A stretch of DNA of 17,959 nt from Physocladia obscura (GCA_027596945.1 JADGJH010000481.1:1-17959); one strand, 5' to 3'; positions 1-9,543 are shown, counted from the stretch's first letter. Notes: a model not told the origin generated them from the letters alone. Numbers and translations are program-made.

Positions 1-9
1 TTTGGACCA

Positions 10-31
10 AAATAATAATAATAATAATAAA
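10..31. repeat. AAT trinucleotide microsatellite
   Basis: About seven uninterrupted AAT units lie at the left edge, in non-coding DNA downstream of the minus-strand gene. Confidence 0.9.
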
Positions 32-46
32 ATATCTTTTTTTATA

Positions 47-52
47 TTTATT
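47..52 (-). terminator. Candidate polyadenylation signal
   Basis: AATAAA on the minus strand, about 12 nt beyond the stop of the small secreted protein gene. The sequence is canonical and correctly placed, though AT-rich DNA yields such hexamers by chance. Confidence 0.4.
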
Positions 53-63
53 TATGTGTGTGT

Positions 64-348
64 TTATGCGGGTATTATATGCTCTAGTTCAGTCAAGTGT
101 ATCAATCCACCTGTTCCCAAAACCAGTGTAACTTTCGTAATCAGCGCAGCAGTCGTGTCAGTCACATTGTTAGTCCACGAAACAGCATTAGATACGCCGA
201 TTCCAAACACTGTTCCTTGACCAACGAGTGGGTACACGGCTGGAACGTCCCACGGCGAAACAACGGCGGAAGTAGTGGAGGTAGAGGTTGTGTTTGTTTG
301 GGCAAAAATCGTGGCCGCGTTCGTTATGAGCAGGGAAAATACAAGCAT
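64..348 (-). CDS. Small secreted Thr/Ser-rich protein, possibly Kre9/KNH-like
   Basis: This reads as a 94-residue protein starting at ATG 348-346. The first 17 residues (MLVFSLLITNAATIFAQ) look like a signal peptide cleaved near the Ala-Gln. A short Thr/Ser-rich stretch (about residues 18-31) follows, suited to O-glycosylation, with NTT and NVT N-glycosylation sequons. The remainder has the beta-strand pattern 'VYPLVGQGTVF...AVSWTN...KVTLVLGTG', which recalls the start of the Kre9/Knh1 (Ser-Thr-rich GPI-anchored) wall-protein domain. That resemblance is from memory and is weak. An AATAAA signal on this strand (52-47) lies just past the stop and supports the 3' end. The frame is open upstream to 510, but that part is Lys/Phe-rich and looks non-coding. 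The protein is short for a KNH-type protein and has no visible GPI signal, so it may continue through an intron beyond the left edge. Confidence 0.5.
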   Translation of the reverse strand: MLVFSLLITNAATIFAQTNTTSTSTTSAVVSPWDVPAVYPLVGQGTVFGIGVSNAVSWTNNVTDTTAALITKVTLVLGTGGLIHLTELEHIIPA

Positions 349-952
349 TTTTTGCGGATGGCGGTAGTTGAGTTTGTTTTTTGTTGTTTTTCTTTGCCTG
401 GAAGCGTGAATGAGATAAAAATAGAAACCAAGCTTATGACGAGCAATCCAAGCAAGAAGGAAATTTTTCTTGAGGGCCAAAAAAAAAAAAACCTGATCTG
501 CCACTGACAAACTTCACCATATCATAATCCCAACTACATTGCCACCAACCATGAAACTTAAATTCAAAGCTAATTTTTTGTTTTTTCGGTTTTTTGTTGT
601 TGTTGAAAAAATCAAAGAAAAAAGCGAAACAAAAAAGTGTTTGCAAGCCCTCCTGTACAGGTATTGCTGTGATGATATTCATTACAGACACATTATTTAT
701 CAGCCCCACACTTCCAGCACTTCTGCTATGCGCAACTGAGGAGGTAATTACGGAGCAACGAGTTACACTCATACTTTTGGAAGACATATAATGGAAGTTC
801 GAAATCCTTGCATAAAAAAGTAAGCAAGTAACATCTTTTTTTTTCATTTCTACAATGCTTGATTGCGTTAAGAGTATATACTGGAATTTTTTTTGATTTT
901 TTACACATGTATGTTTTGATTTTCATCGGCAATTCTGTCAGGCGTTGTGTGC
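349..952. other. Spacer without a supported gene
   Basis: The stretch contains a run of 13 A (479-491) and several T/A homopolymers. One minus-strand frame from an ATG at 787-785 gives a Ser-rich peptide of about 50 residues. It then runs into Phe/Lys homopolymer translation with no domain and no clear splice site, so I do not call it as a gene. It could hold the promoter and 5' UTR of the secreted-protein gene. Confidence 0.5.
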
Positions 953-1088
953 TTTTTTAGAGTGTTGGTCTGCGGTTTAAACAGAGCGTTGGTTGGTGTT
1001 CGCTCTGTTTAGATTGGTAGTTTGTGGTCACACTTTTAGAATATTGGTTTGTAGTCACTTTTTTTAGAGTGTTGGTTTGTGGCCGTTC
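953..1088. repeat. Degenerate GT-rich tandem repeat
   Basis: Four imperfect copies of a unit of about 26-30 nt follow the pattern TTTAGAgTgTTGGTtTGtgGTCac. They begin near 953, 1006, 1034 and 1059. The first copy is extended by an insertion that contains a hairpin. The repeat is strand-asymmetric (G/T-rich on plus). It lies between the 3' ends or spacers of two minus-strand genes. No open reading frame covers it. Confidence 0.6.
978..1011. other. Perfect 11-bp inverted repeat (hairpin)
   Basis: The left arm TAAACAGAGCG (978-988) and right arm CGCTCTGTTTA (1001-1011) are exact reverse complements separated by a 12-nt GT-rich loop (989-1000). Further T-G and T-A pairs extend the stem outward by about three positions. 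It lies inside the degenerate tandem repeat. Confidence 0.75.
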
Positions 1089-1357
1089 TTGTACAGGCAA
1101 TTAGAAACACGTTAAAAATGAATGTCAGGGATGTAAATAGTATAGATGTTGAGATTGCTACATAACGTGCGATCGTTTGAGTGACTATCCAAAATTATTA
1201 ATCTCAATTTTTTTTTTTAAATAATAAGGATTCCAACTTATGAAAAAAATAGCAATATTTATTCACTTTTCAATTCTTTCAATGTATTTTTGCAGTCTTT
1301 GTTTCTTACGTTCAAGGACAATGCATATTAAAAATTCTTCCTGATTCATGTCCAAAC
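1089..1357. other. 3' flank of the P-loop gene with candidate poly(A) signal
   Basis: This non-coding AT-rich DNA lies downstream (on the minus strand) of the kinase-like gene. It contains AATAAA on the minus strand at 1263-1258, about 95 nt past the stop, which is a plausible polyadenylation signal. Nothing else is recognisable. Confidence 0.4.
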
Positions 1358-2013
1358 TCATGCATCAACAGCATCAGAAGGTGAGACATCAAGGGTCAAG
1401 ACATAATCAGCAATACGCTGCGCCGCTTCGCGCGGTGAGAGCGCAGAAACATCCAGCACAAGTTCATTCGGCAGACCACTTAAAAGATTACGTGTACGAA
1501 AATCTTTGAGAACGTTAGGGCTTTTGAGCTTTGTTTCTCTATTTGGCCCAGCCAGACGGCGCAGATTTTCTTCTTCGTTTAGAATAAGAGTAACTCCTAT
1601 GACACGTAACGGCGGGGCGGCGTAGCGCTGGACGGCTGACATTGCAAGTGCAAACACGCCAGTGTCAAACGGTGGCCCAGCATGTGCTCCTGTCATGATG
1701 AACCTGTTAATGAAAAACCAATTAACCCAATCTAATCGAAAATGGGATCATATTATCGCGTAATCACTGACCCACGCTCGTTGGCCGACGATGCTGCAGC
1801 TGCACCGACAGTAGCTTCAAAAATCAGTGCTCGTCCTGCCGCATACTCCGGTGTCCCCTGCCTTCCAGCAACAGTCACCGCAAGATCGATTATTTTGTGG
1901 TTGTCCAACACCAGACGCATTCCCAGCAGCTCTTTTAACTCATGAGCTATTGTTTGTTTTCCTGAGCCTGGCCAGCCATTCAAGTAAACCAATGTGCGAG
2001 GATATGACATCAA
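1358..2013 (-). CDS. P-loop kinase-like protein (AAA-type, chloramphenicol phosphotransferase-like fold)
   Basis: The model has two exons: 2013-1772 and 1703-1358, joined over a 68-nt intron (1771-1704) with GTCAGT donor and AACAG acceptor. This gives 195 residues. Residues 9-20 (YLNGWPGSGKQT) contain a clear Walker A motif, followed by LLGMRLVLDNHKIID, which fits the nucleotide/substrate-binding helix of this group. After the splice come GFIMTGAHAG, a strand 'LRVIGVTLIL', a LID-like basic region and a C-terminal 'ELVLDVSALSPREAAQRI'. This layout matches small 'AAA family ATPase' proteins that I know mainly from bacteria, where the motif is NGWPGxGKxT and the end is LDVTxLSPEEAA. They are predicted small-molecule kinases of unknown substrate. 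The splice restores the frame exactly. Without it, exon 1 reads into a stop after VITR. No signal peptide is visible, so the protein is probably cytosolic. Confidence 0.82.
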
Positions 2014-2056
2014 ATCTGTTTTGACTTTTCAGAAAAAAAAATCTGTTTCTGGCTTT

Positions 2057-2623
2057 TTAATTTTTTGATAGAGGAATAAGGTTCAAAACACGATTTGTCA
2101 CGATCTCCACGAACACGCCACATTTGGCACTAAACCTAGCCTCAAATCCATTCATATGATACACTCCTCCCCTCACAATTCGTGAATGAATATTTGCAAT
2201 TACTATTTCTCGTTGCTAAAAATTTTAGTAATGGTTGTGTTGTGTGCGTTGTGGATGAAGCGATGGCGCACACTGATACTGTTGAAAGTCGGTCCCGCGG
2301 CACGTGTTGTGAGAATCTCAGACTCAATTAATTCTTCACTTTGGATATTGAAGAAAGTGTACGACAGGGTTCCTGTCGCGAATGTTATATGGAGGTGAAC
2401 AAAGTCCAGAATTTGCAAATCAACAAATTGCGGCCTACTTCATTGACATATCAAAATAAGCTCAAAAACTTACATAGTTTCCAGGAACTGAACGAATAAC
2501 ATCATCGACAGTTCTGAGCTCTTTTCCATCTGATGAGGTTAGCTTATACTTTTTATCACTTAGCTTGACAATCACTGTGCCCTAACTCTTAAGAAAAAGA
2601 CAGGCGCCGATCTTAGCAAGCAT
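2057..2623 (-). pseudogene. Possible decayed or unresolved small spliced gene
   Basis: Three coding-like pieces lie in order on the minus strand. The first starts at ATG 2623-2621 (MLAKIGACLFLKS), meets TAG at 2584-2582, then continues in the same frame for 36 codons (2581-2474: GTVIVKLSDKKYKL... to ...SVPGNY) and ends at a consensus donor GTAAGT (2473-2468). The second is an open stretch around 2400-2210 (with 'TLSYTFFNIQSEEL'). The third is a terminal stretch ending at stop 2057 (from MNGFEARFSAKCG, 2155). A TATA box lies upstream at 2710. I cannot join piece one to piece two in phase with any visible acceptor, and the TAG breaks the first. It may be a pseudogene, or the piece order may be wrong. 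I do not recognise the family. Confidence 0.35.
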
Positions 2624-2700
2624 ATACTCATATATTAAATGGTTTCCTCCAATAACGCTGTTACTAGGCACAAAGTCGGTGTTTTTATATAAAATAAAAT

Positions 2701-2710
2701 CCCTTTTATA
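2701..2710 (-). promoter_or_regulatory. Candidate TATA box
   Basis: TATAAAAGGG on the minus strand (2710-2701), with a second TATATAAAA about 20 nt further along. It precedes the ATG at 2623 by about 80 nt, a reasonable core-promoter distance. In AT-rich DNA such matches are common, and the downstream gene is itself uncertain. Confidence 0.4.
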
Positions 2711-2792
2711 GCTCTCTCTAAGCAACGTAAAAACCCAGAAACAACTCCACCCAAAAATCTCAAAAAAGGGTGAGAAGAAAAAATAGTGAAAT

Positions 2793-3360
2793 TTAAATGA
2801 AAATGAATGAGAACAAAGGGAGAATTATGCAAGGTGGATTAAATGAATGGTCGTTGATGAATGAAGGGGATTTTTTATGAAAATCTGAGATGAACGATAT
2901 AAAAAAAAATATTAAATGTAAAAAATGTAATATTTGTGTCGACTGTGAAAAACACAGACGTGCCATCGTAAATACCGAGATTAGGGTATTTTTGCAGTGG
3001 TGGCTCGTCATAAAAAGCAGCGGTAGATTGTGCTGTCTCGTGTTTGGAAGCCCATATCGACAATGGCCGAGTCGTCACGGACTTGGACAACGTTGACGAT
3101 GCACTCGATGCACCTGCACTGACAATTGCAACACGGCGAACATCTACATCAGCTTCAACATTGTTGGCAACCTGAGGGGTTAACGGAATCGCGTCCAAAT
3201 TCAAACCAACGTCAAATGCGCGATTAAACATGAATCTATTTTCCTTCAGCTCTTGCGTTGCTGGTTGTAGATCCAGACTCAGAACTACCAGCCGTTTAAT
3301 CGAAGGAACTTCATTGCTGAGCAATTTTGAAGAAATTTTGCTTTGTTGTTCAAATTGAAT
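2793..3360 (-). CDS. Candidate gene fragment of unknown function (5' end not resolved)
   Basis: A long coding-like minus frame begins after an acceptor TTTCAG (3362-3361). It reads IQFEQQSKISSKLLSNEVPS and continues through RLVVLSLDLQPATQELKENR and NLDAIPLTPQVANNVEADVD to YPNLG, ending at 2976. A donor GTATTT (2975) and acceptor CTCAG (2885) would remove 91 nt and continue in phase from 2884 to the stop at 2793. Together these give about 158 residues. The composition is mixed and protein-like, and clearly unlike the spacer, but I recognise no domain. No start codon lies in frame before the acceptor, so a first exon must lie further upstream (an ATG reading MAVGKRNSW at about 3478 is one possibility, but it does not join in phase). 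The second exon is Phe/Ile-rich and less convincing. Confidence 0.35.
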
Positions 3361-4902
3361 CTGAAACCATTCTTTCCTCTTCAGGTCAATTCATACTACT
3401 TTTCAATTCATTTTTTGATTCAAGTAGGCAATTGTATCTGAACTTTTTTTTCCATGAATTTCTTTTGCCGACCGCCATTTTTACAATATTTGCACAGCAC
3501 GGAGGAGTTCGATTTGATTATAAAATCATTTCCATCAACCCCTCTGAATGAAATCAACTTTTGCTTTGATTATTTGTCTGATGTGAATGCCACAGGGTAC
3601 AACAATAACACCAAATAGAAAAGCAACAGAAAATCAAAAAAACTTCAAATTCTTCTAAATTGCTTCGAGTTTTTGGAAACCACAAAATTTTTTTGGGTAC
3701 AAACATTTTTCGGCACGGTAGGCAGAAAAGGCACCAACAGGTTTGTGCTAGATTCAGTTCTAAGCGGAAAATGAAAATTTTCCAAATCATCATCATGCCT
3801 GTCACCAATCCGGAAGTTTCAAAAATATTGTTACGCGATTATTATTATTTGGCAACAAAAAAAGTTGCGAATTCATGCGCAACAAAAGTCTTTCACAACT
3901 GCTGAATATTCTCGCCATTTATATGCCGTGGGATATTAAAGCTAATTTCCGTTTATTAGGAGGTAGAATTGTAACAAAATATACTGGTAAATGTATTTGC
4001 GCAAAATATACTGAGAATTCAAACAAAAAGAAAAGAGATAGTAGATTTGGTTGAAGCTGCTTTTCAGTTGAAAAAATTGCAATTTTTCATCAAGCATAAA
4101 ATACAAATGCTGGCACAAACATAGACTGACACTGGAGTGTGAGCTTTTCAGGAATATGTTGGCAGAATATGTGACAGCTCAAATCAATTGCATACAAACT
4201 GATGGTATAGCGCGCAGAATTTTTGTGTCTGATTTGTTGTCACACCTTCATTAGTAATTAACTGCAATTTATCAAAAATAATTTCTTAGAATAACTCTCT
4301 TTGATTTCAAGTTGTGGTAGCAGATAACTGACCCCAACATCCTTTGATCCATAATAACGGCTCAGCTTTTCTTTGATCATACTTTGTTTGTGCATATTTT
4401 CTTTTTTTTTCGTTTGGGCGAACAATAAACGAACTTGATTATTACTTTCAAAATTTCAAGCTATTCACGTGTTGAGCAAATGGGAATTGCAAAAGAGCTA
4501 CCCCTTTCAGCTATTACGTGTATTTCAGATCCTGTTTGACTGCATGGAGAAAAATTCATGACCTATTTCTATTTTTCTTGCACTTTGTGTGATGTGATGG
4601 AAATTGCAAGAAAAGCACACTGAAAGAAAAAATGTTTGGAATCAAAATTTTGAAACGGACATGTCGACCCAGTTTTTTATTGGATATATTGAATTTACGT
4701 CTGTGTGATTGTCTTGTTTACTTTTTCTGTTTTCGGCGTTCTATTTGTTCTTTTTTGCTGAAATCATTTCTCATCAAAGCGCCGAACCACTCATAAGCAA
4801 GGCGTGGGAAACGCTTGTGAAAGAACACCGAATCTGAATTATTTCTCCGGAATCTGACAGTGCCAAAGTTCAGTGCATATTCGAAAGCCTCGTAAAGAGT
4901 CA
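3361..4902. other. Long AT-rich spacer, includes chitin synthase upstream region
   Basis: No open frame here has convincing composition. The region is rich in A/T runs and carries scattered short frames of Phe/Lys/Cys. The right part should contain the promoter and 5' UTR of the chitin synthase gene, but I see no clear TATA box near 4800-4900. The last in-frame stop before the chitin synthase start is TGA at 4855-4857. Confidence 0.5.
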
Positions 4903-7900
4903 ATGCAAAACAAACAGCAAGACCAGAGCCAAACCAGCAATGGCAGCAACGATATCAACATTAACAACACGCTAGCAGCCATGCAGCAATACCAGCAGCA
5001 ACGCATCATCAACGCAAATCTGCTGAATCCTTCGCAGCACAATCTCCCGGAACCAACGCTGCCCAATGTTGAAGAGTTTCTTCTGGCAACGACAGAGAAT
5101 GGTAATCCACCGCCAAACCCAAGCAGAAACACATCGATGACTTTCACCAACGCCTTCAGTCCCAGTGAAGCCACTGCAAACACAACACACCACATGGAGG
5201 CCATGCCAATCAATCCTGGCCGAACTCTTACGCGCCCAGACCGCCGCCGCTCGCAGGCTTTCTTCACCACTTTCAACTCGTTCAGACGCCCGAATCTTGC
5301 CAACCAGAAGAAACGCCTGCCCGAAGACTCCGTTATTAAAACTAATTCGTGGGTTTACGCTTCGTGGGTCCTGACGTGCTGTTTTCCGTCCGTTGTAGTT
5401 GCGAATATTTTTGGTAAACACGACCCGCTGATTCGACAAGCTTGGCGAGAGAAAGTTGCCCTCTGCATTATCATTGCCATTATGATGGGTATCGTTGGTT
5501 TTTTGACCTTTGGTTTTCAGGTATGCTTAACTTTATCTTCGCATCAGCCACCGAGTGAAAAATGTAAAAGCAGTCGAACTTACTCATGTCATATAGAACG
5601 TTGTTTGTCCATCCTATTCAGATCAAAACACGCACCTACCATACGATAATTTAACTCCTCTCAGTGGTAATATTGCAATTCATGGATCACTCTACCGTCT
5701 ACAAACAAGTGGTTCCCCACATATATCTGTTTCTGACGTAAATATTGACGGTGTCGTAAAAAACAGTATTGGTGCAGATCTCAGTCTTTTATTCCCTCCA
5801 GTCAAAGGTGTTGGTGCTTGTAGTGGTCTTGACGATGCACGCTATCCTCTTTTCCCGTGTATTGCCAACATAAGCTCGACTGGAACTCAAATCTGGCCAA
5901 ATGCGTAAGTTTTTGTTTTTGATTGCGCAAGAACTCATAGTGAAAAAATTCTGCAAATAGAACTTTGTCCACGGCACTGGATAACTCCACCAGTGGCTGC
6001 CATATCGGAATTTCACCGCTTGCTGGAAACATTCTGCAGTCTGAGGGAGATCTGGTTTATGACTATTTGGACATATTTAATGCGATACAAGCCGAGAAAG
6101 GAAACAAAAAGCTCATGATCTTTGGAGGACATGTTTTGGACGTTTCTTTGTTTTTTTATGACAATACGTCAGCAAATATTCTTGGTACGATTTTTTGTTT
6201 ATTTTTCTTCAAAAAAATGTTTAATTATGAAAATAGGTTCTGGAGTTAGAGATTTGGTTTTTTCACACATTGGAAAAGACGCAAGTCGCGCATTCAGTAC
6301 AGCCGGTTTACTTCCAGAGGGCGAATGTCTCACTGATTACCTCCGAATTGCTTCGGTTGATTCAATTCAGCCAGCTTGCCTCGCGTCCACTGTTATTACA
6401 TATATTTCGCTCATTATTATCCTCGTCGTTGTTCTGGCAAAATTTGTTCTCGCGTTATATTTCACTTATGTAATTGGATGGCGGCTGGGAAACAATCGCG
6501 CCTATCAACGAGCCATGGAAGACTTGCGTCGCCGTAAAGAAGAATATTCGAGAAACGGTCAGCCACACCAAAGGCCAACAACCAGATCTAACATTCGCAG
6601 TGGTAGCAGCAGAAGTGATGGAAGTGATATTGTCATGGAACCTGTCAATGCTATCAGTGGACGCTCCGGACCAATGACCAGTGAAAGTCGACGAACTGCC
6701 GCACATCTTCGTGAATCCACGCGTGATTTGATGGAACCAAACAGATCTTGGGATACAAACTTTGGATTTATGGATATTGCAGCACCTCCACTTGACCATG
6801 AAACAAAAAAGATCTTGGATGATCCAACACTGATGCATTGTATCGCAATGGTTCCGTGCTACAGTGAAGGTGCGGAATCTCTCAAAGCTACTCTTGACAG
6901 TGTTGCCAACAGTTACTATCCAAGCACGCACAAGGTTTTGTTTGTTATTGCTGATGGAATCGTGACGGGCAGTGGAAACGCCAAGAGCACACCAGATATT
7001 TTAATTGACATGATTGAGGTTGATGAACGATTCAGAATGGATGACCCGAAGCGAGGAGGTGATGCGACGCCCTTCAGTTATGTTGCGATTGCCGATGGTG
7101 CAAACCGTAAAAATTTTGCGAAAGTTTATGCTGGATGGTATAAATACGACGTGATTGACCAGCAACAAAAAAAAGGCAAGAATCCACTGCGTCAGGCGCA
7201 ATCTTCTTCTTCTTCGCTTGATATCAATCACCAAGGCTCTGACAGTGGTTCAGATGGTAACGCGTACACAAAGACGATGCGTCAGCGGCGCGCTGGTCGG
7301 GTCCCGATGTTATTGATTGTAAAGTGTGGAAATGAGGAAGAACGTGATCCTGCCAAGCCAGCCGGAAAACCTGGCAACCGCGGAAAGCGCGACTCACAGG
7401 TTGTTCTTATGAATTTCTTATGCAAAGTCATGTTTGATGACCGTATGACGGAGCTCGAATTCGACATTTTCTTCAAGCTTTTTACAATCACTGGCGTGAA
7501 TCCGGAAAAGTATGAATGTGTGTTAATGGTGGATGCAGATACGAGAATTTATCCAGACTCGTTGAGTCATATGGTAGCTTGTTTAATCCGTGACGATCGT
7601 GTGATGGGTCTCTGTGGCGAAACCAAGATTCTTAACAAATGGGACTCGTGGGTAACGATGATTCAGGTCTGTTTTTCTTCGTTTCTTTTATTTTATTTCT
7701 TAAATTATCTATGTGCAGGTTTTTGAGTACTTTATTTCACATCATTTATCAAAAGCTTTTGAGTCCGTGTTTGGCGGAGTCACCTGCCTGCCTGGTTGTT
7801 TCAGTATGTACCGCATCAAATCTCCAAAAGGACCAAACGGATTCTGGGTTCCTATTCTTGCAAACCCAGATGTTGTTGAAGAATACTCTGATCATATTGT

Positions 7901-8963
7901 TGATACTTTGCACAAAAAAAACCTGCTTCTGCTCGGAGAAGATCGCTTCTTATCGACAATGATGCTGCGGCAATTTCCAAAACGTCGCATGGTCTTTGTT
8001 CCTCCGGCGATATGTAAAACAGTTGTACCAGATGCATTCAAAGTTTTATTGTCTCAGCGAAGACGTTGGATTAATTCAACTATCCACAATTTAATGGAGC
8101 TGTTACTTGTCAAGGATTTGTGTGGAACATTTTGCATATCAATGCAGGTTTGTGATAATTGATTAGTTTAAGTCTGAAATTTGAATTTTGTTTTTTCTAG
8201 TTTATCATATTTATGGATCTTGTTGGAACCGTTGTTCTTCCAGCCGCTATTTCTTTCACAATCGCAATCATTGTTATGACAATCACAAAAACTGGAGCTG
8301 GTATATCTTTTTTTTACTGTCATGTTGTTTTCTTTTTAAAAATGAAATTTTTTGTTAGACACTGAACTTCCAATGATTCTACTTGCTCTAATTCTTGGAC
8401 TTCCAGCCGTACTGATATTAATGACAGCAAACAGACCAATATACATTTTCTGGATGATTGTTTACTTGTTATCTCTTCCTATTTGGAATTTTGTTCTCCC
8501 GGTATACGCATTCTGGCATTTCGACGATTTTTCATGGGGTGCCACAAGAAAAGTTTCAGGTGAAGATACTGCACACGATCATTCTGCGCGCGATGGCGAG
8601 TTCGACGGCAAAGGTATTAATATGAAAAGATGGAGTGAATGGGTACAAATAATCCGGGCGGATCACGAACGTCAAATGGGCCGTGCATTACCAATTACCA
8701 GTTTTGTACCACCACCGTCATCAGCAGGTTCGTATTCGCAGAGTATCGCAAGCGGGGACAGTGAGAGATGGAGCTCTGTTGGGTCTTCACCACAAGGAGC
8801 TTTTGCAAGTGGGAGTAGTGATTCTGGGTATTGGGCTGTTGGAGCCGGACCTCCGCCTTCTTTGGGTGGGTATGCTATGTCAACTGTGTCGTACAGGGCT
8901 TCGCCGCTTGGATTTTCTGGGGCTCATATAAACGGGGGTGATGCATCAAGAAATAACAAATGA
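4903..8963 (+). CDS. CHS3: Class IV (CHS3-type) chitin synthase
   Basis: This plasma-membrane glycosyltransferase (GT2) polymerises UDP-GlcNAc into chitin for the cell wall. The model has seven exons: 4903-5563, 5622-5904, 5961-6184, 6237-7666, 7719-8147, 8201-8300 and 8359-8963. Introns are 52-58 nt and the product is 1243 aa, typical for the class. A Q/N-rich N-terminus is followed by two membrane segments (about 149-171 and 188-206, with '[10 protein letters not shown]...VGFLTFGF'). A diverged cytochrome-b5-like region (about 366-410) and a third membrane segment (about 441-469) come next. The catalytic region has VPCYSEG (595-601), DAD (822-824), CGETKI, GEDR (939-942) and QRRRW (979-983). 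Four C-terminal helices end at [11 protein letters not shown] (about 1098). The start is the first ATG after an in-frame TGA. The symbol is by family; the orthologue name in this organism is inferred. Confidence 0.96.
5564..5621 (+). other. First intron of the chitin synthase gene
   Basis: I chose donor GTAAAA at 5564 over the better-looking GTATGC at 5521. Exon 2 is open only in the frame that needs a phase-1 donor. The 5564 donor is phase 1 and gives a 58-nt intron like the others in this gene, whereas 5521 is phase 0 and would run into TAA within exon 2. The acceptor is ATTCAG (ending 5621). Confidence 0.7.
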
Positions 8964-9075
8964 TACAATTGCCGCAATGTTCTTTCATTTTTTAATGCCA
9001 TATTTTTTCGTTTGCTTTCCTTGTTTTTGGCCTCTCCATTTTTCTTTTTTAAATATATGCACATGCCATGACAGC

Positions 9076-9121
9076 AATAAACATGATACAATTATTTAAC
9101 GAAAAATAAAATAGCAATAAA
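9076..9121 (+). terminator. Cluster of polyadenylation signals for chitin synthase
   Basis: Three AATAAA hexamers lie at 9076-9081, 9105-9110 and 9116-9121, about 113-158 nt after the chitin synthase stop and within AT-rich DNA. Confidence 0.55.
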
Positions 9122-9318
9122 ATAAGTAAATGCATCCAAAAACAATGACCATCAGTTCGAGGAACAATAATAAAATTCTTGAGTCAAAAAATATACATCT
9201 AAACTCCTTTCAAACAGGCAGTGTAAGCTTATTCCAACAAATTGATGTTCCACAGCAATCTGCAATTCAACCACGAGAATCCCTTTTCAAACAATTTACA
9301 TGCCGCCGCCGTTGCAAT

Positions 9319-9343
9319 AACAACAACAACAACAACAACAAAC
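9319..9343. repeat. AAC trinucleotide microsatellite
   Basis: About seven to eight AAC units lie in the spacer between the chitin synthase and the EME1-like gene. They are translated as poly-Asn only in a frame with no other coding signs. Confidence 0.85.
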
Positions 9344-9381
9344 TAAAATATCTCTGTATCCTGAATTAACTGATTTATTCG

Positions 9382-9543
9382 TCAAGCTGTCGCCAAAGAT
9401 GCAATTCCACTAACAACCCTTGTAACAACAGCAGTATACGCAACAACCTCTCCAACCACAGCAGCAGTACCACCCAAAACTCCATCCAAAATGCTCCCCC
9501 ATATATAAACCTTCCTAGTCAATTCCAGCAGTTCTCTATGAGT
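9382..9543 (-). CDS. Possible terminal exon of an unknown gene (Ala/Val/Gly-rich)
   Basis: After an acceptor-like TGTGTAG (ending 9544) the minus strand reads 53 residues to TGA at 9384-9382. The sequence runs THRELLELTRKVYIWGS, then ILDGVLGGTAAVVGEVVAYT and AVVTRVVSGIASLATA. The helical, small-residue pattern loosely recalls the C-terminal part of senescence/spartin-type membrane-associated domains. This is a resemblance by eye only. Possible upstream exons on the same strand include a piece ending at a GTGAGT donor near 9893 (MGIQYLMASSYNLDAVV) and a stretch at about 9662-9735. All three frames of that stretch are open, so I could not fix a model. It may be a decayed gene. Confidence 0.3.
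   Translation of the reverse strand, partial: THRELLELTRKVYIWGSILDGVLGGTAAVVGEVVAYTAVVTRVVSGIASLATA

Noticed and set aside
434..847. Minus-strand frame of 137 codons with a Ser-rich N-terminal part
   Set aside because: The second half is translated homopolymer (Phe/Lys/Asn), there is no domain, and no convincing splice site saves the first half.
953..1088. Possible CRISPR-like or telomeric repeat
   Set aside because: The units are diverged, have no distinct spacers, and do not match a telomere motif.
3472..3478. ATG reading MAVGK, like the start of ribosomal protein eS1 (S3a)
   Set aside because: The similarity ends after five residues, and no following sequence or splice restores an eS1-like protein.
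4718..4902. Minus-strand open frame just upstream of the chitin synthase start with protein-like composition
   Set aside because: It has no ATG start, overlaps the expected chitin synthase 5' UTR, and has no family match or supporting splice sites.
4972..5439. Long minus-strand open frames across chitin synthase exon 1
   Set aside because: These are antisense shadows of the Q/N-rich plus-strand exon, with Cys/Val/Trp-rich composition.
6455..6931. Minus-strand open frame of 158 codons inside chitin synthase exon 4
   Set aside because: It is antisense to a strongly supported catalytic exon and has no domain.
9130..9369. Plus-strand frame of 79 codons after the chitin synthase gene
   Set aside because: It lies in the 3' flank and ends in a poly-Asn run from the AAC microsatellite, with no domain.
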